Source: Candidatus Zhuqueibacterota bacterium
Lineage (GTDB): Bacteria > Zhuqueibacterota > Zhuqueibacteria > Zhuqueibacterales > Zhuqueibacteraceae
NCBI GenBank assembly: GCA_013361015.1
Contig: JABWAN010000352.1
Location: 1-6,361, forward strand
Reading direction: 5' to 3'
DNA: 6,361 bases
Shown here: one piece after another, positions 1 through 5,259 of the stretch
How positions within the stretch are numbered: position 1 is the first letter of the stretch
How the letters are laid out: every line of letters begins with the position of its first letter
Made by a program: the position numbers and the translations under genes
The notes under the pieces: generated by a model
Told to the model about the DNA's origin: nothing
Databases searched by the model: none
The model's input: the letters and a program-made list of their open reading frames with translations, nothing else

Positions 1-1
1 C

Positions 2-325
2 TCGACCTTCTACAACGACCTCTATGAGACGATGGCCATAAAGTCCGTCTTCGGCGACCACGCCAGAAAGCTCGCCATAAGCTCGACAAAGGGCATGACC
101 GGCCACCTTCTTGGCGCGGCCGGCGGTGTCGAGGCGGTCTTCACCGTGCTCTCCCTCCATAACGGGGTGCTGCCTCCGACGATAAACTACACCACGCCGG
201 ACGCCGACTGTGACCTCGACTACGTGCCGAACACCGCGAGGGACGCTAAGCCCAGGGTGGCGCTCTCGAACTCGTTCGGCTTCGGCGGCACCAACGGCGT
301 GCTGGCCTTCAGGCGTTTCGAGTAG
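2..325 (+). CDS. fabF: 3-oxoacyl-[acyl-carrier-protein] synthase II (KAS II), C-terminal part
   Basis: This is the last 107 codons of a condensing enzyme that extends acyl-ACP by two carbons with malonyl-ACP in cytoplasmic type II fatty acid synthesis. The frame is open to the window edge, so the 5' part is missing. The first visible residues, STFYNDLYET, directly follow the AHGT motif of this family, so the first catalytic His lies just outside. The second active-site region is present: SSTKGMTGHLLGAAGG holds the conserved Lys (codon 89-91) and the second catalytic His (codon 104-106). The closing NSFGFGGTN loop typical of KAS I/II is seen near residues 90-98. The protein ends normally in FRRFE. 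The next gene starts 62 bases downstream on the same strand and is rpiB; fabF-rpiB(-glyA) is a known order in delta-proteobacteria-like genomes, so an operon is likely. A polyketide-type KS is less likely given the neighbour. Confidence 0.93.
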   Translation, partial: STFYNDLYETMAIKSVFGDHARKLAISSTKGMTGHLLGAAGGVEAVFTVLSLHNGVLPPTINYTTPDADCDLDYVPNTARDAKPRVALSNSFGFGGTNGVLAFRRFE

Positions 326-387
326 GCTCTTTTTCTTGCCCGTTCCCCGGATAGGCCCATAACCAGCAGACAGGCGGGAGAAGGAAG

Positions 388-516
388 ATGATGGAAAAAA
401 TGAAGATCGCCATAGCCAGCGACCACGCAGGCAGGGAGATGAAGGAGGAGCTCAAGGGCTTCCTCCGGTCGATGGGCGTCGAGGTCGTCGACATGGGAGT
501 CGACGACGACAAGTCG
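388..516 (+). CDS. rpiB: Ribose-5-phosphate isomerase B, N-terminal fragment (truncated at a chimeric join)
   Basis: The first ~43 codons match the start of RpiB, which interconverts ribose 5-phosphate and ribulose 5-phosphate in the pentose phosphate pathway. KIAIASDHAG is the family's N-terminal strand with the conserved Asp-His pair, followed by the helix MKEELKGFLRSMG and the strand VEVVDMG. In the family this leads on to a V-DYPD-type segment. Here the sequence changes after DDDKS into a histidine kinase ATPase domain, so the catalytic Cys region and about two thirds of the usual ~150 residues are absent. Three in-frame ATGs (388, 391, 400) are possible. GGGAG at 376-380 is about 7 bases from 388, while the family usually starts at MKIAIASDHAG (400). 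The reading frame continues to 768 only because the join is in frame. Confidence 0.85.
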
Positions 517-522
517 GTCGAA
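511..522. other. Probable chimeric junction 1 (rpiB to histidine kinase)
   Basis: Upstream codons belong to RpiB and downstream codons to a HATPase_c domain. The change occurs around AAG-TCG-GTC-GAA. The bases TCGGTCGA fit either parent, since RpiB would read on as S-V-D and the kinase would begin V-E-I, so a short shared stretch may mark the join. The exact base cannot be fixed from this sequence alone. Confidence 0.7.
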
Positions 523-768
523 ATCGCCGTTCATGACAGCGGCCCAGGAATCGCTCCGGAAGTCCGCCAACATCTGTTCGATCCCTACTACTCGGGCCGC
601 CAGGCGGGCCGCGGATTGGGTGTCGGCCTGGCCAAGTGCCGAGCCATCGTCGAGCGCCACGGCGGTGAAATCCGGGTCATGAGCGAGCCGGAGCACGGCT
701 CAACGTTCGTCATCAAGCTACCGCTGCTATCGGCGATGACAGAGAGAGGCAGAGACAGAGAGACTTGA
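517..768 (+). CDS. Sensor histidine kinase, C-terminal HATPase_c fragment
   Basis: This ~83-codon fragment is the end of a histidine kinase catalytic domain, which binds ATP and phosphorylates the His of the DHp domain in two-component signalling. The visible motifs are the G1 box DSGPGI (hybrid-ORF residues 50-55), an F-box-like LFDPYYSG (63-70) and the G2 box GRGLGVGLA (74-82). They are followed by the usual last strands, GGEIRVMSEP and GSTFVIKLPL. The N box, DHp domain and sensor region are missing because the 5' part has been replaced by rpiB sequence. The last ~13 residues (LSAMTERGRDRET) are a polar tail. The wording GLAKCRAIVERHGG resembles planctomycete NtrB-type kinases, from memory of the family. 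No start codon of its own exists here, so it cannot be a complete gene. Confidence 0.85.
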   Translation, partial: VEIAVHDSGPGIAPEVRQHLFDPYYSGRQAGRGLGVGLAKCRAIVERHGGEIRVMSEPEHGSTFVIKLPLLSAMTERGRDRET

Positions 769-827
769 TTGAGCGCCATACGGCTGATTCTTTCCCGCTT
801 TCACTCTCGCGCCCCTCTTCTCGACGC

Positions 828-856
828 TTGCGCACTTCGGGTCATCCATCTATAAT
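828..856 (+). promoter_or_regulatory. Putative sigma70-type promoter for ribB
   Basis: A perfect TATAAT -10 box lies at 851-856, preceded by exactly 17 bases and a partial -35 box TTGCGC at 828-833 (3 of 6 consensus matches). The predicted start near 863 would give a ~43-base leader before ribB. A weak GCCGG/CCGGC hairpin (866-870 with 879-883) falls inside that leader. No conserved FMN riboswitch sequence is visible. Confidence 0.45.
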
Positions 857-905
857 GAGACGAACGCCGGTCATCTCGCCGGCATGTCGCATATGAGGAA
901 TGTTG

Positions 906-1268
906 ATGACAGTGCAGCGCGATTTCTCGTCGGTCGAGCAGGCGATTGAGGCCTTTCGCCGCGGCGAAGTGATCATCGTGATGGACGCGGAAGACCGCGA
1001 AAACGAGGGCGATTTCATCTGCGCGGCGGAAAAATGCACGCCCGAAATCGTTAATTTCATGATCACCCACGGCCGCGGGCAGCTTTGCATGCCGGTGTTG
1101 CCGGACATTTGCGAGCGGCTCAAGTTGGGGCTAATGGTGGATGCCAACACCACGCCGTTGGGCACCTCGTTCACCGTGCCGGTCGATCACCGGTCAGCTC
1201 GCACCGGCATCACGGCCGCCGAGCGCGCTCGTGCGATCGAGGCGATCATCGATCCGGACAGCAAATCG
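906..1268 (+). CDS. ribB: 3,4-dihydroxy-2-butanone 4-phosphate synthase, N-terminal fragment (truncated at a chimeric join)
   Basis: These ~120 codons match the first half of DHBP synthase, which converts ribulose 5-phosphate to DHBP and formate for riboflavin synthesis in the cytoplasm. The signature VMDAEDRENEGDFICAAE (residues 26-42) carries the acidic Mg-binding and catalytic loop. HGRGQLCMP (55-63), the TSFTVPVDH loop (87-95) and RTGITAAERA (99-108) follow in family order. The family would continue DPDSK-P-x-D followed by the RPGHxFPL segment, but after DPDSK (residue 120) the sequence becomes an unrelated beta-rich protein. The second metal ligand His and the GHTEA region are therefore lost and the fragment should be inactive. 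ATG 906 is preferred: GAGGA at 895-899 is 6 bases upstream, whereas the in-frame ATG at 900 directly abuts it. The parent could be RibB or the two-domain RibBA; the missing part hides which. Confidence 0.88.
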
Positions 1269-1274
1269 CAACTG
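1257..1274. other. Probable chimeric junction 2 (ribB to beta-rich protein)
   Basis: The RibB-like sequence stops at DPDSK and the following residues SQLTLTASSLQV do not match DHBP synthase. Base composition drops and A/T-ending codons (TTG, CAA, AAA) become common from here on. The join keeps the reading frame, giving one open frame to 2579. Confidence 0.7.
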
Positions 1275-2579
1275 ACTTTGACGGCCTCCTCGCTGCAAGT
1301 GAACGGCGCACACGCTCGGCTTGAAACTCAAACCCTCGAAGATCAAGGCACAGTGGAGGTCGGCGACTCGCTGCACCTCGTTTTCGCGCGCGTCAAATCC
1401 GGTGCAATAACCTTGAATCTACAGGGTAATTTCCCGGTACGCACGCGAATCTCGATTGCGCTGCCGGACTTTCGTTCGCCTTGGAACGACACGCTCAAAA
1501 GTGCGATCACATTGTCGCCCAATGGCGGCGGTTCGTTGTTGCTTGACCTCGCCGGTTACACTCTGCAGCCGCAACCCGCAGCATTCGGACACCAGAAGAT
1601 TCGCTTTCTATGGAAAGTGAGCACGCTCAATGCCGCGCATGAATTCGTAGCCCTTACGAGCGCGGCCAATTTGAGCGCGACGTGTGCGAGCACGAAGATC
1701 ATCTTCTCGGAGGTGCAGGGCGCTTTTGTTGCAAAACAAATTGCGCTCGAGCCGCAGACTTTCAATCTAGATTTGCCCGCGGGTTTGGACAGCTTGCGTT
1801 TGCTGGACACGCGTCTGCAAATCATCTTGCGCAACGGCATCAACTTTCCCGTGCAAACCGATTTGCGTTTAGAAGGCTTCCCGGAACGAGGCCCGAAAGT
1901 GCAACTCGTCGTTCGCGAACGCATTGCGCCGGCACAGGCGGACGGCATACCCGTAGAAACGCAAATTCTGCTGGCCGGCAATGCCATGCAGAATTTCTTG
2001 AATGCACTGCCACGCACGATCAAAGTATCGGGCAAAGTCTGGGTCGGACAGAGAAGCTATTCCGGCAGCGTGCGTGCACGCGATGCGGTTGCCACAACTT
2101 TGCGCTTCGATGCACCGCTCGCATTGGTTTTGCCGGCGCAGAAAGTCGAGTCGGAAGTGAGCACAATAACGTTTGATGAATCCACGCGCGAGCGCATCAG
2201 TAAAAATCTCGTAAGCGGCGGCGTCAAGCTTCGCCTCGACAATCGCCTGCCTTTCGAAGCCTCGGCGGCCGTGCACATCGCGCGCAATGCCAACGAGGTT
2301 TTTCGCAAACCGGATTTAATCGTCGGCCCCGTGCAAATTGCCTTGCCGCAACTTGATCCGATGACCGGACGCGCGCTGCAACCACGCCGCAGCGAGGCAA
2401 CGCTGGCTTTGAACGAAACCCAGCTCAAACTCTTTCAAACTTCACCCTTGTATGTCGGCGTGTTGCTCACGTTGCCCGGCTCGAACGGCAAAGTCATTCG
2501 CCTCGCCGCCGACGATTATGTTGACGTGCAAGGCGGCGTGAATTTGCGTCTGCAGATGAATGAAAACACACTGAAATGA
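1269..2579 (+). CDS. Uncharacterised beta-strand-rich protein, 5' end missing
   Basis: About 436 codons of a protein I do not recognise, fused in frame behind the ribB fragment; its true start is not in the window. It shows alternating short hydrophobic strands and polar turns throughout, with no membrane helix and no enzyme motif that I can identify. Several stretches resemble each other in style, for example LRNGINFPVQTDLRLEGF and LRLDNRLPFEASAAVHI, each suggesting a small extracytoplasmic beta-sandwich of the LEA/WHy type. That resemblance is an impression, not a match. The C-terminus (VDVQGGVNLRLQMNENTLK) is a last strand and a short polar tail. Thirty-four bases separate its stop from the ATG at 2614 of the barrel-protein frame, so co-expression with that outer-membrane protein is plausible. 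An export signal would be expected in the missing N-terminus. Confidence 0.65.
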   Translation, partial: QLTLTASSLQVNGAHARLETQTLEDQGTVEVGDSLHLVFARVKSGAITLNLQGNFPVRTRISIALPDFRSPWNDTLKSAITLSPNGGGSLLLDLAGYTLQPQPAAFGHQKIRFLWKVSTLNAAHEFVALTSAANLSATCASTKIIFSEVQGAFVAKQIALEPQTFNLDLPAGLDSLRLLDTRLQIILRNGINFPVQTDLRLEGFPERGPKVQLVVRERIAPAQADGIPVETQILLAGNAMQNFLNALPRTIKVSGKVWVGQRSYSGSVRARDAVATTLRFDAPLALVLPAQKVESEVSTITFDESTRERISKNLVSGGVKLRLDNRLPFEASAAVHIARNANEVFRKPDLIVGPVQIALPQLDPMTGRALQPRRSEATLALNETQLKLFQTSPLYVGVLLTLPGSNGKVIRLAADDYVDVQGGVNLRLQMNENTLK

Positions 2580-2613
2580 ACACGGAGATACAAATCTAAT
2601 CTCGACTGGCTTC

Positions 2614-4050
2614 ATGAACACCAAGCGCATTCCCATGAGCATGTCTTTAAAGATTCCCCCTTTGCGTGGGGCCGGGAGGTGTCTTCGCTTTTCAAAGCGC
2701 CACCACCATGCGACCGTTGCTTCATTACGCTGCCCGAGTTCTCTTCGAATTAAAAATTGTCCCTCTCAAGAGAGCAATAAAAAGATACTTGCATGTTTCG
2801 GGCAAACACTGAGTGCTTGTTTAGGTTTGTTTTTCGCAGCACAGGCGAGCTTCGGCCAAACCAATTACAGCAACGCCCGCGCGTTCGGGATGGGCGGCGC
2901 ATATCTCACGCAAGCTGCGGGCGCCGAGACGGTGCGTTGGAATCCCGCGAATCTCGGCATGCGCGAAACTCCGAATTTCTCGCTCATGTTCGCCTCGTTG
3001 GGATTGGGCGTGAGCAACAATGCCTTCAATCAAGCCGATTACAATCTCTATAACGGCGCGAGGCTCTCTGCCTCCGACAAACGCACCATCCTGCAGCGCC
3101 TTCCCAACAACGGCTGGAACTTTCGCATGAGCAGTGGAGCCGATCTCCTCGGTTTCTCTGTGCGTAACCTGGCGGCACTGGTAGGCCTCGACGTAATTTC
3201 CGACGCCAATCTGCCCCGCGATTTTGTCGATCTGGTTTTGAACGGCAATGCGCTCAATCGCCGCTATGATTTCTCCAGCACGCGCGGCTCGGCTTTGGTA
3301 ATGGCGACGTTGGGTTGCTCTTACGGCCATCCCATTAAACTGCCGCAAAAGAGCCTCAAGCTCGCGCTCGGCGGAACGATCAAATATCTGCGCGGCCTCA
3401 GTTTCTTCGAAATCACGGAGGCGCGTGGGTACGTGCTCACCACGAATGCCGGCATTTTCGGAGAGGCAAAAGCGCAAGCGCGTCTCGCCTCCGGCGGCAA
3501 CGGCATTGGCATTGATTTCGGGGCAACCATGATCGTAAAACGGCAATGGCAGTTTGGCCTCACCCTTCACAATGTCGTTGGCATGATCCGTTGGAATCAA
3601 GGTGTGAAACGCTATGAATACGGCGCGCACGCGGATTCCTTGACACTCGTCACTGTCGAGGAAAATGAAAATGCCGTGTTCAATAATGCATCGCAAAAAA
3701 ATACCGGCGATGATTTCGTAATCTCTTTGCCGCCGGCGTTGCGCGTGGGCGTGTCGCGAGGTTGGAAGCAAATTCTTCTCAGCGCAGATGTGGTGCAAGG
3801 CTTGAAAAACGCCTACGGCGCTTCGCAAACCCCGGAACTGCACGCCGGCGTGGAAATGAACCTCGCGCAGGTAGTCGCTGTGAGCGGCGGATTGAACGTG
3901 GGCGGTCTGCACAAAATCGGTTCGGCGGTTGGACTCGGTTTGGGCGATAATCGCTTTGCTTTCGATCTTGCCGTGGGCGCGTTGGGAGGTGTCGTTCCGC
4001 TTTATGGCAAAGGCATGGGCGTGGCGATGAGCATGAGAGTAAGACGGTGA
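2614..4050 (+). CDS. Outer-membrane beta-barrel protein, DUF5723 / PorV-like
   Basis: The frame codes 478 residues, but the real protein probably starts near residue 54. KKILACFGQTLSACLGLFF followed by AAQASFG-Q (residues 56-82) is a normal signal peptide, while residues 1-53 look like translated intergenic DNA. No ATG, GTG or TTG lies in frame just before KK, so the start is either an unusual codon (an ATA at 2785 lies behind AAGAGAG at 2768-2774) or there is a small sequence error. The mature start, FGMGGAYLTQAAGAETVRWN with PANLG after it, is the N-terminal glycine-rich plug-like motif of FadL/PorV-type barrels. Alternating amphipathic strands run to the end (GVAMSMRVRR), matching my memory of DUF5723 proteins of Bacteroidota, Ignavibacteria and KSB1-like bacteria. 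Members sit in the outer membrane; their substrate is unknown. The last residue is Arg, not the aromatic residue typical of many proteobacterial porins. Confidence 0.72.
   Translation: MNTKRIPMSMSLKIPPLRGAGRCLRFSKRHHHATVASLRCPSSLRIKNCPSQESNKKILACFGQTLSACLGLFFAAQASFGQTNYSNARAFGMGGAYLTQAAGAETVRWNPANLGMRETPNFSLMFASLGLGVSNNAFNQADYNLYNGARLSASDKRTILQRLPNNGWNFRMSSGADLLGFSVRNLAALVGLDVISDANLPRDFVDLVLNGNALNRRYDFSSTRGSALVMATLGCSYGHPIKLPQKSLKLALGGTIKYLRGLSFFEITEARGYVLTTNAGIFGEAKAQARLASGGNGIGIDFGATMIVKRQWQFGLTLHNVVGMIRWNQGVKRYEYGAHADSLTLVTVEENENAVFNNASQKNTGDDFVISLPPALRVGVSRGWKQILLSADVVQGLKNAYGASQTPELHAGVEMNLAQVVAVSGGLNVGGLHKIGSAVGLGLGDNRFAFDLAVGALGGVVPLYGKGMGVAMSMRVRR
2645..2710. repeat. Possible dispersed intergenic repeat within the barrel gene's 5' extension
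   Basis: The stretch ATTCCCCCTTTGCGTGGGG, then a second purine-rich GGGAGG run, resembles C-run/G-run repeats often seen between genes in Bacteroidota-like genomes. CCCC at 2657-2660 can pair with GGGG at 2668-2671 around a 7-base loop. Its translation (IPPLRGAGRCLRF) is the kind of low-quality peptide such repeats give. Only one copy is in the window, so the assignment is from memory and weak. Confidence 0.3.
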
Positions 4051-4081
4051 GTAGTGTCTTCTCTGAGCAGCGCGCAAAATT

Positions 4082-4437
4082 TTAAGCCACGGTTCGTCTG
4101 CATGAAAATCCTGCTTCGCAGTTGCGCGCCCAGATTTCGTGCACCCGCGGCAAACGTGTATTTGCGCAATATTTCTCCACTAGCTGAGCCTGCAGCATGC
4201 GCTTTATGATCCCTCGCTGAACCCGCCTAGCTCGGAGTCCCTCAAATCGGCAATGTCCCAATGCGCGGCGAGCAAGTTGCGCAGGCCCGGGACGCCAGGC
4301 TCCTTCCTAATAGCTTGTGTGATCCGAAATGCCTCAGTTCCATGCGGTAGCCGCCCGGCTTCCGAGGCAATACGCGCTGCGTTTCCTTTTTTGGGTTTGT
4401 CGCTGCTCGTTCTTGAGTATCTTCTCCGCTTGTTTAC
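4082..4437 (-). pseudogene. Possible minus-strand gene remnant, unknown family
   Basis: On the minus strand a frame is open from 4437 to a stop at 4204-4206 but has no ATG, GTG or TTG. Its last ~60 residues look like ordinary protein (EAFRITQAIRKEPGVPGLRN then LLAAHWDIADLRDSE). A second frame starts at ATG 4198, only 5 bases past that stop. It codes 38 residues (MLQAQLVEKYCANTRLPRVH and an EIWARN continuation) and stops at 4082-4084. The shift between the two could be a frameshift within one decayed gene. I recognise no family. The upstream part overlaps the left arm of the inverted repeat, which may have truncated the gene. It may equally be chance open sequence. Confidence 0.2.
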
Positions 4438-4484
4438 CTAGGGGGCTGGTTCACCGAGGTGACATAAGGCGGACGAGCCGCAAC
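4386..4484 (-). repeat. Left arm of a ~100-bp diverged inverted repeat
   Basis: Read on the minus strand this arm matches 4941-5044 on the plus strand. Exact blocks are AGGTAAACAAGC (complement of 4428-4439), GAGCAGCGACAAA (4396-4408), GAGAAGA, CACCTCG (4455-4461) and GTTGCG (4479-4484), in the same order and nearly the same spacing, with small indels. It may be one copy of a dispersed intergenic repeat or one end of a small mobile unit. Confidence 0.6.
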
Positions 4485-4491
4485 CAGAGAG

Positions 4492-4545
4492 GACACAAAA
4501 CTGAAAGCACACAAGAATTGTTTTGTGTGCTGTTATTTTTGTGTC
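4492..4545 (+). terminator. Nested hairpin with U-rich tail, possible rho-independent terminator
   Basis: An inner stem pairs 4506-4516 with 4521-4531 (AGCACACAA with TTGTGTGCT, then a G-U and an A-U pair), closing a 4-base loop, and is followed by GTTATTTTT. That is terminator architecture for plus-strand transcripts. An outer stem pairs GACACAAAA (4492-4500) with TTTTGTGTC (4537-4545) across a 5 x 5 internal loop. The stem is AT-rich for a terminator, and it lies ~440 bases past the nearest plus-strand gene end, so it could instead be structured repeat DNA. Confidence 0.5.
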
Positions 4546-4552
4546 GCGAAAA

Positions 4553-4621
4553 CTTTTGCTTTTTTTGCAGTGATTCAACTTTTAGATATTAAAGCGCTGC
4601 GCAGACTTCAAAAAGCAAAAG
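4553..4621. repeat. Long-loop inverted repeat, 12-bp arms
   Basis: CTTTTGCTTTTT at 4553-4564 is the exact reverse complement of AAAAAGCAAAAG at 4610-4621. The 45-base loop contains an inner GCAG/CTGC match (4567-4570 with 4597-4600) and the GC-rich GCGCTGCGC. It follows the nested hairpin by only 7 bases. Confidence 0.55.
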
Positions 4622-4704
4622 CCTGAGCTTTCATGAGATTGGATGAGTACTAGCGATTATGCAGCAAGCAAAGGGCATGTCACTCAGAAGGGCACATAGT
4701 AAAT

Positions 4705-4716
4705 CTTAGGCCTAAG
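4705..4716. repeat. 12-bp perfect palindrome
   Basis: CTTAGGCCTAAG is self-complementary over all 12 bases. It could be a binding site for a dimeric protein or chance; no gene starts nearby. Confidence 0.4.
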
Positions 4717-4776
4717 GCACAGTGCGCAATGCTGTTTCCTTTACCGTCATGTTCCAATTGTCTGTATCGCCATTGA

Positions 4777-4807
4777 CGTAGAGACGTTCCGTGGGAGCGT
4801 CTCTACG
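4777..4807. repeat. REP-like palindromic repeat, 14-bp stem
   Basis: CGTAGAGACG at 4777-4786 pairs with CGTCTCTACG at 4798-4807. The pairing continues inward through one T-G wobble and three more pairs to a 3-base GTG loop. Hairpins of the form GTAGAGACGTT...CGTCTCTAC are, from memory, abundant interspersed palindromes in cyanobacteria, Chloroflexota and Bacteroidota/KSB1-like genomes. Confidence 0.6.
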
Positions 4808-4940
4808 GGGCTCGTTACGAAATTTCATTTGTGGAAACGCGGCACGGGTCGCGTGCTATATTCATCGAGAACGAATTTGTGTTGCGGCTTTCTTGTCGCG
4901 CGCATTGTTTCATCGCGACATAAATGTCGAGATACTCAGT

Positions 4941-5044
4941 GTTGCGCTCATGCTTTCGGCTTTAAGCCACCTCGCGCGCAGCGGCCACCCAGGTAAACAA
5001 GCAGAGAAGAACCCTCGGTCGAGCAGCGACAAAACCTAAAAGAC
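4941..5044 (+). repeat. Right arm of the ~100-bp diverged inverted repeat
   Basis: This is the plus-strand counterpart of 4386-4484: GTTGCG (4941-4946), CACCTCG (4968-4974), AGGTAAACAAGC (4991-5002), GAGAAGA and GAGCAGCGACAAA (5021-5033), continuing weakly through an A-rich stretch to about 5044. No target-site duplication is visible outside the two arms. A small palindrome, CGACAT-AA-ATGTCG (4916-4929), lies just before it. Confidence 0.6.
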
Positions 5045-5259
5045 CAATCCTAGCATTTTGCGATGAACCTCTGACCATGCAGAAGTGACCGCACTGCGTT
5101 CCCCAGCAATGGATGACGCATTACCCTTTCAGAAGGTTTTTACCTTGATTTTACTTCTGCTCGACCTGCCCATGACAACGTGCGGTTAGGAATTTTGTAT
5201 CTTAGCCTGCCAATACGAAAGGCGAATCCGTCCTATAAATTGTGATGAAGGGAGGTGCA

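Larger units (their letters stand above)
4051..5259. other. Long region without a convincing protein gene
   Basis: About 1.2 kb lies between the barrel gene and the next real gene. Plus-strand frames at 4253-4441, 4329-4592 and 4791-5039 are open but have no convincing ribosome binding site, recognisable domain or coding-like composition. No tRNA or rRNA is recognisable. The region instead holds a diverged inverted repeat pair (4386-4484 and 4941-5044), hairpins at 4492-4545, 4553-4621 and 4777-4807, a palindrome at 4705-4716, and a possible minus-strand remnant at 4082-4437. Upstream of the gene at 5260 I see only weak promoter candidates (ATGACA 5172-5177, 17 bases, TTGTAT 5195-5200; or TATAAA at 5234-5239). 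Confidence 0.6.

Noticed and set aside
220..696. 158-codon minus-strand open frame
   Set aside because: It overlaps fabF, rpiB and the kinase fragment antisense, crosses the chimeric join, and shows no recognisable motif.
388..768. A novel RpiB-histidine kinase fusion sensor
   Set aside because: Both domains are cut mid-fold, so neither could bind its substrate properly; a chimeric join explains it better.
857..905. FMN riboswitch upstream of ribB
   Set aside because: The leader is too short and none of the conserved RFN-element blocks is present; only a 5-bp weak hairpin is seen.
1556..2276. Several antisense frames (1556-2035, 1869-2276) and a plus-strand frame at 1682-2176
   Set aside because: All overlap the beta-rich coding frame, are rich in Arg, Cys and Ser, and lack ribosome binding sites.
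906..2579. A novel RibB enzyme with a long C-terminal beta domain
   Set aside because: The RibB part lacks the second metal ligand and about 40% of its fold, and codon use changes at the same point.
2821..4077. 418-codon minus-strand open frame
   Set aside because: It is fully antisense to the barrel gene, His/Arg/Ala-rich and lacks domain-like sequence; it is a shadow of codon bias on the other strand.
4253..4592. Plus-strand frames of 62 and 87 codons
   Set aside because: They overlap each other in different frames, run through the repeat arm and hairpins, and have no convincing start signals; the minus strand looks more protein-like over 4204-4385.
4791..5039. 82-codon plus-strand frame in the gene-free region
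   Set aside because: It begins inside the REP-like hairpin and ends inside the inverted-repeat arm; the peptide has no domain and no ribosome binding site.
4386..5044. CRISPR array
   Set aside because: The repeats are two inverted arms, not regularly spaced direct repeats, and no cas gene is present.
5195..5239. Promoter for the chalcone isomerase-like gene
   Set aside because: TATAAA at 5234-5239 lacks a -35 box at the right distance and would start transcription within the ribosome binding site region; the ATGACA/TTGTAT pair has a poor -10 box.
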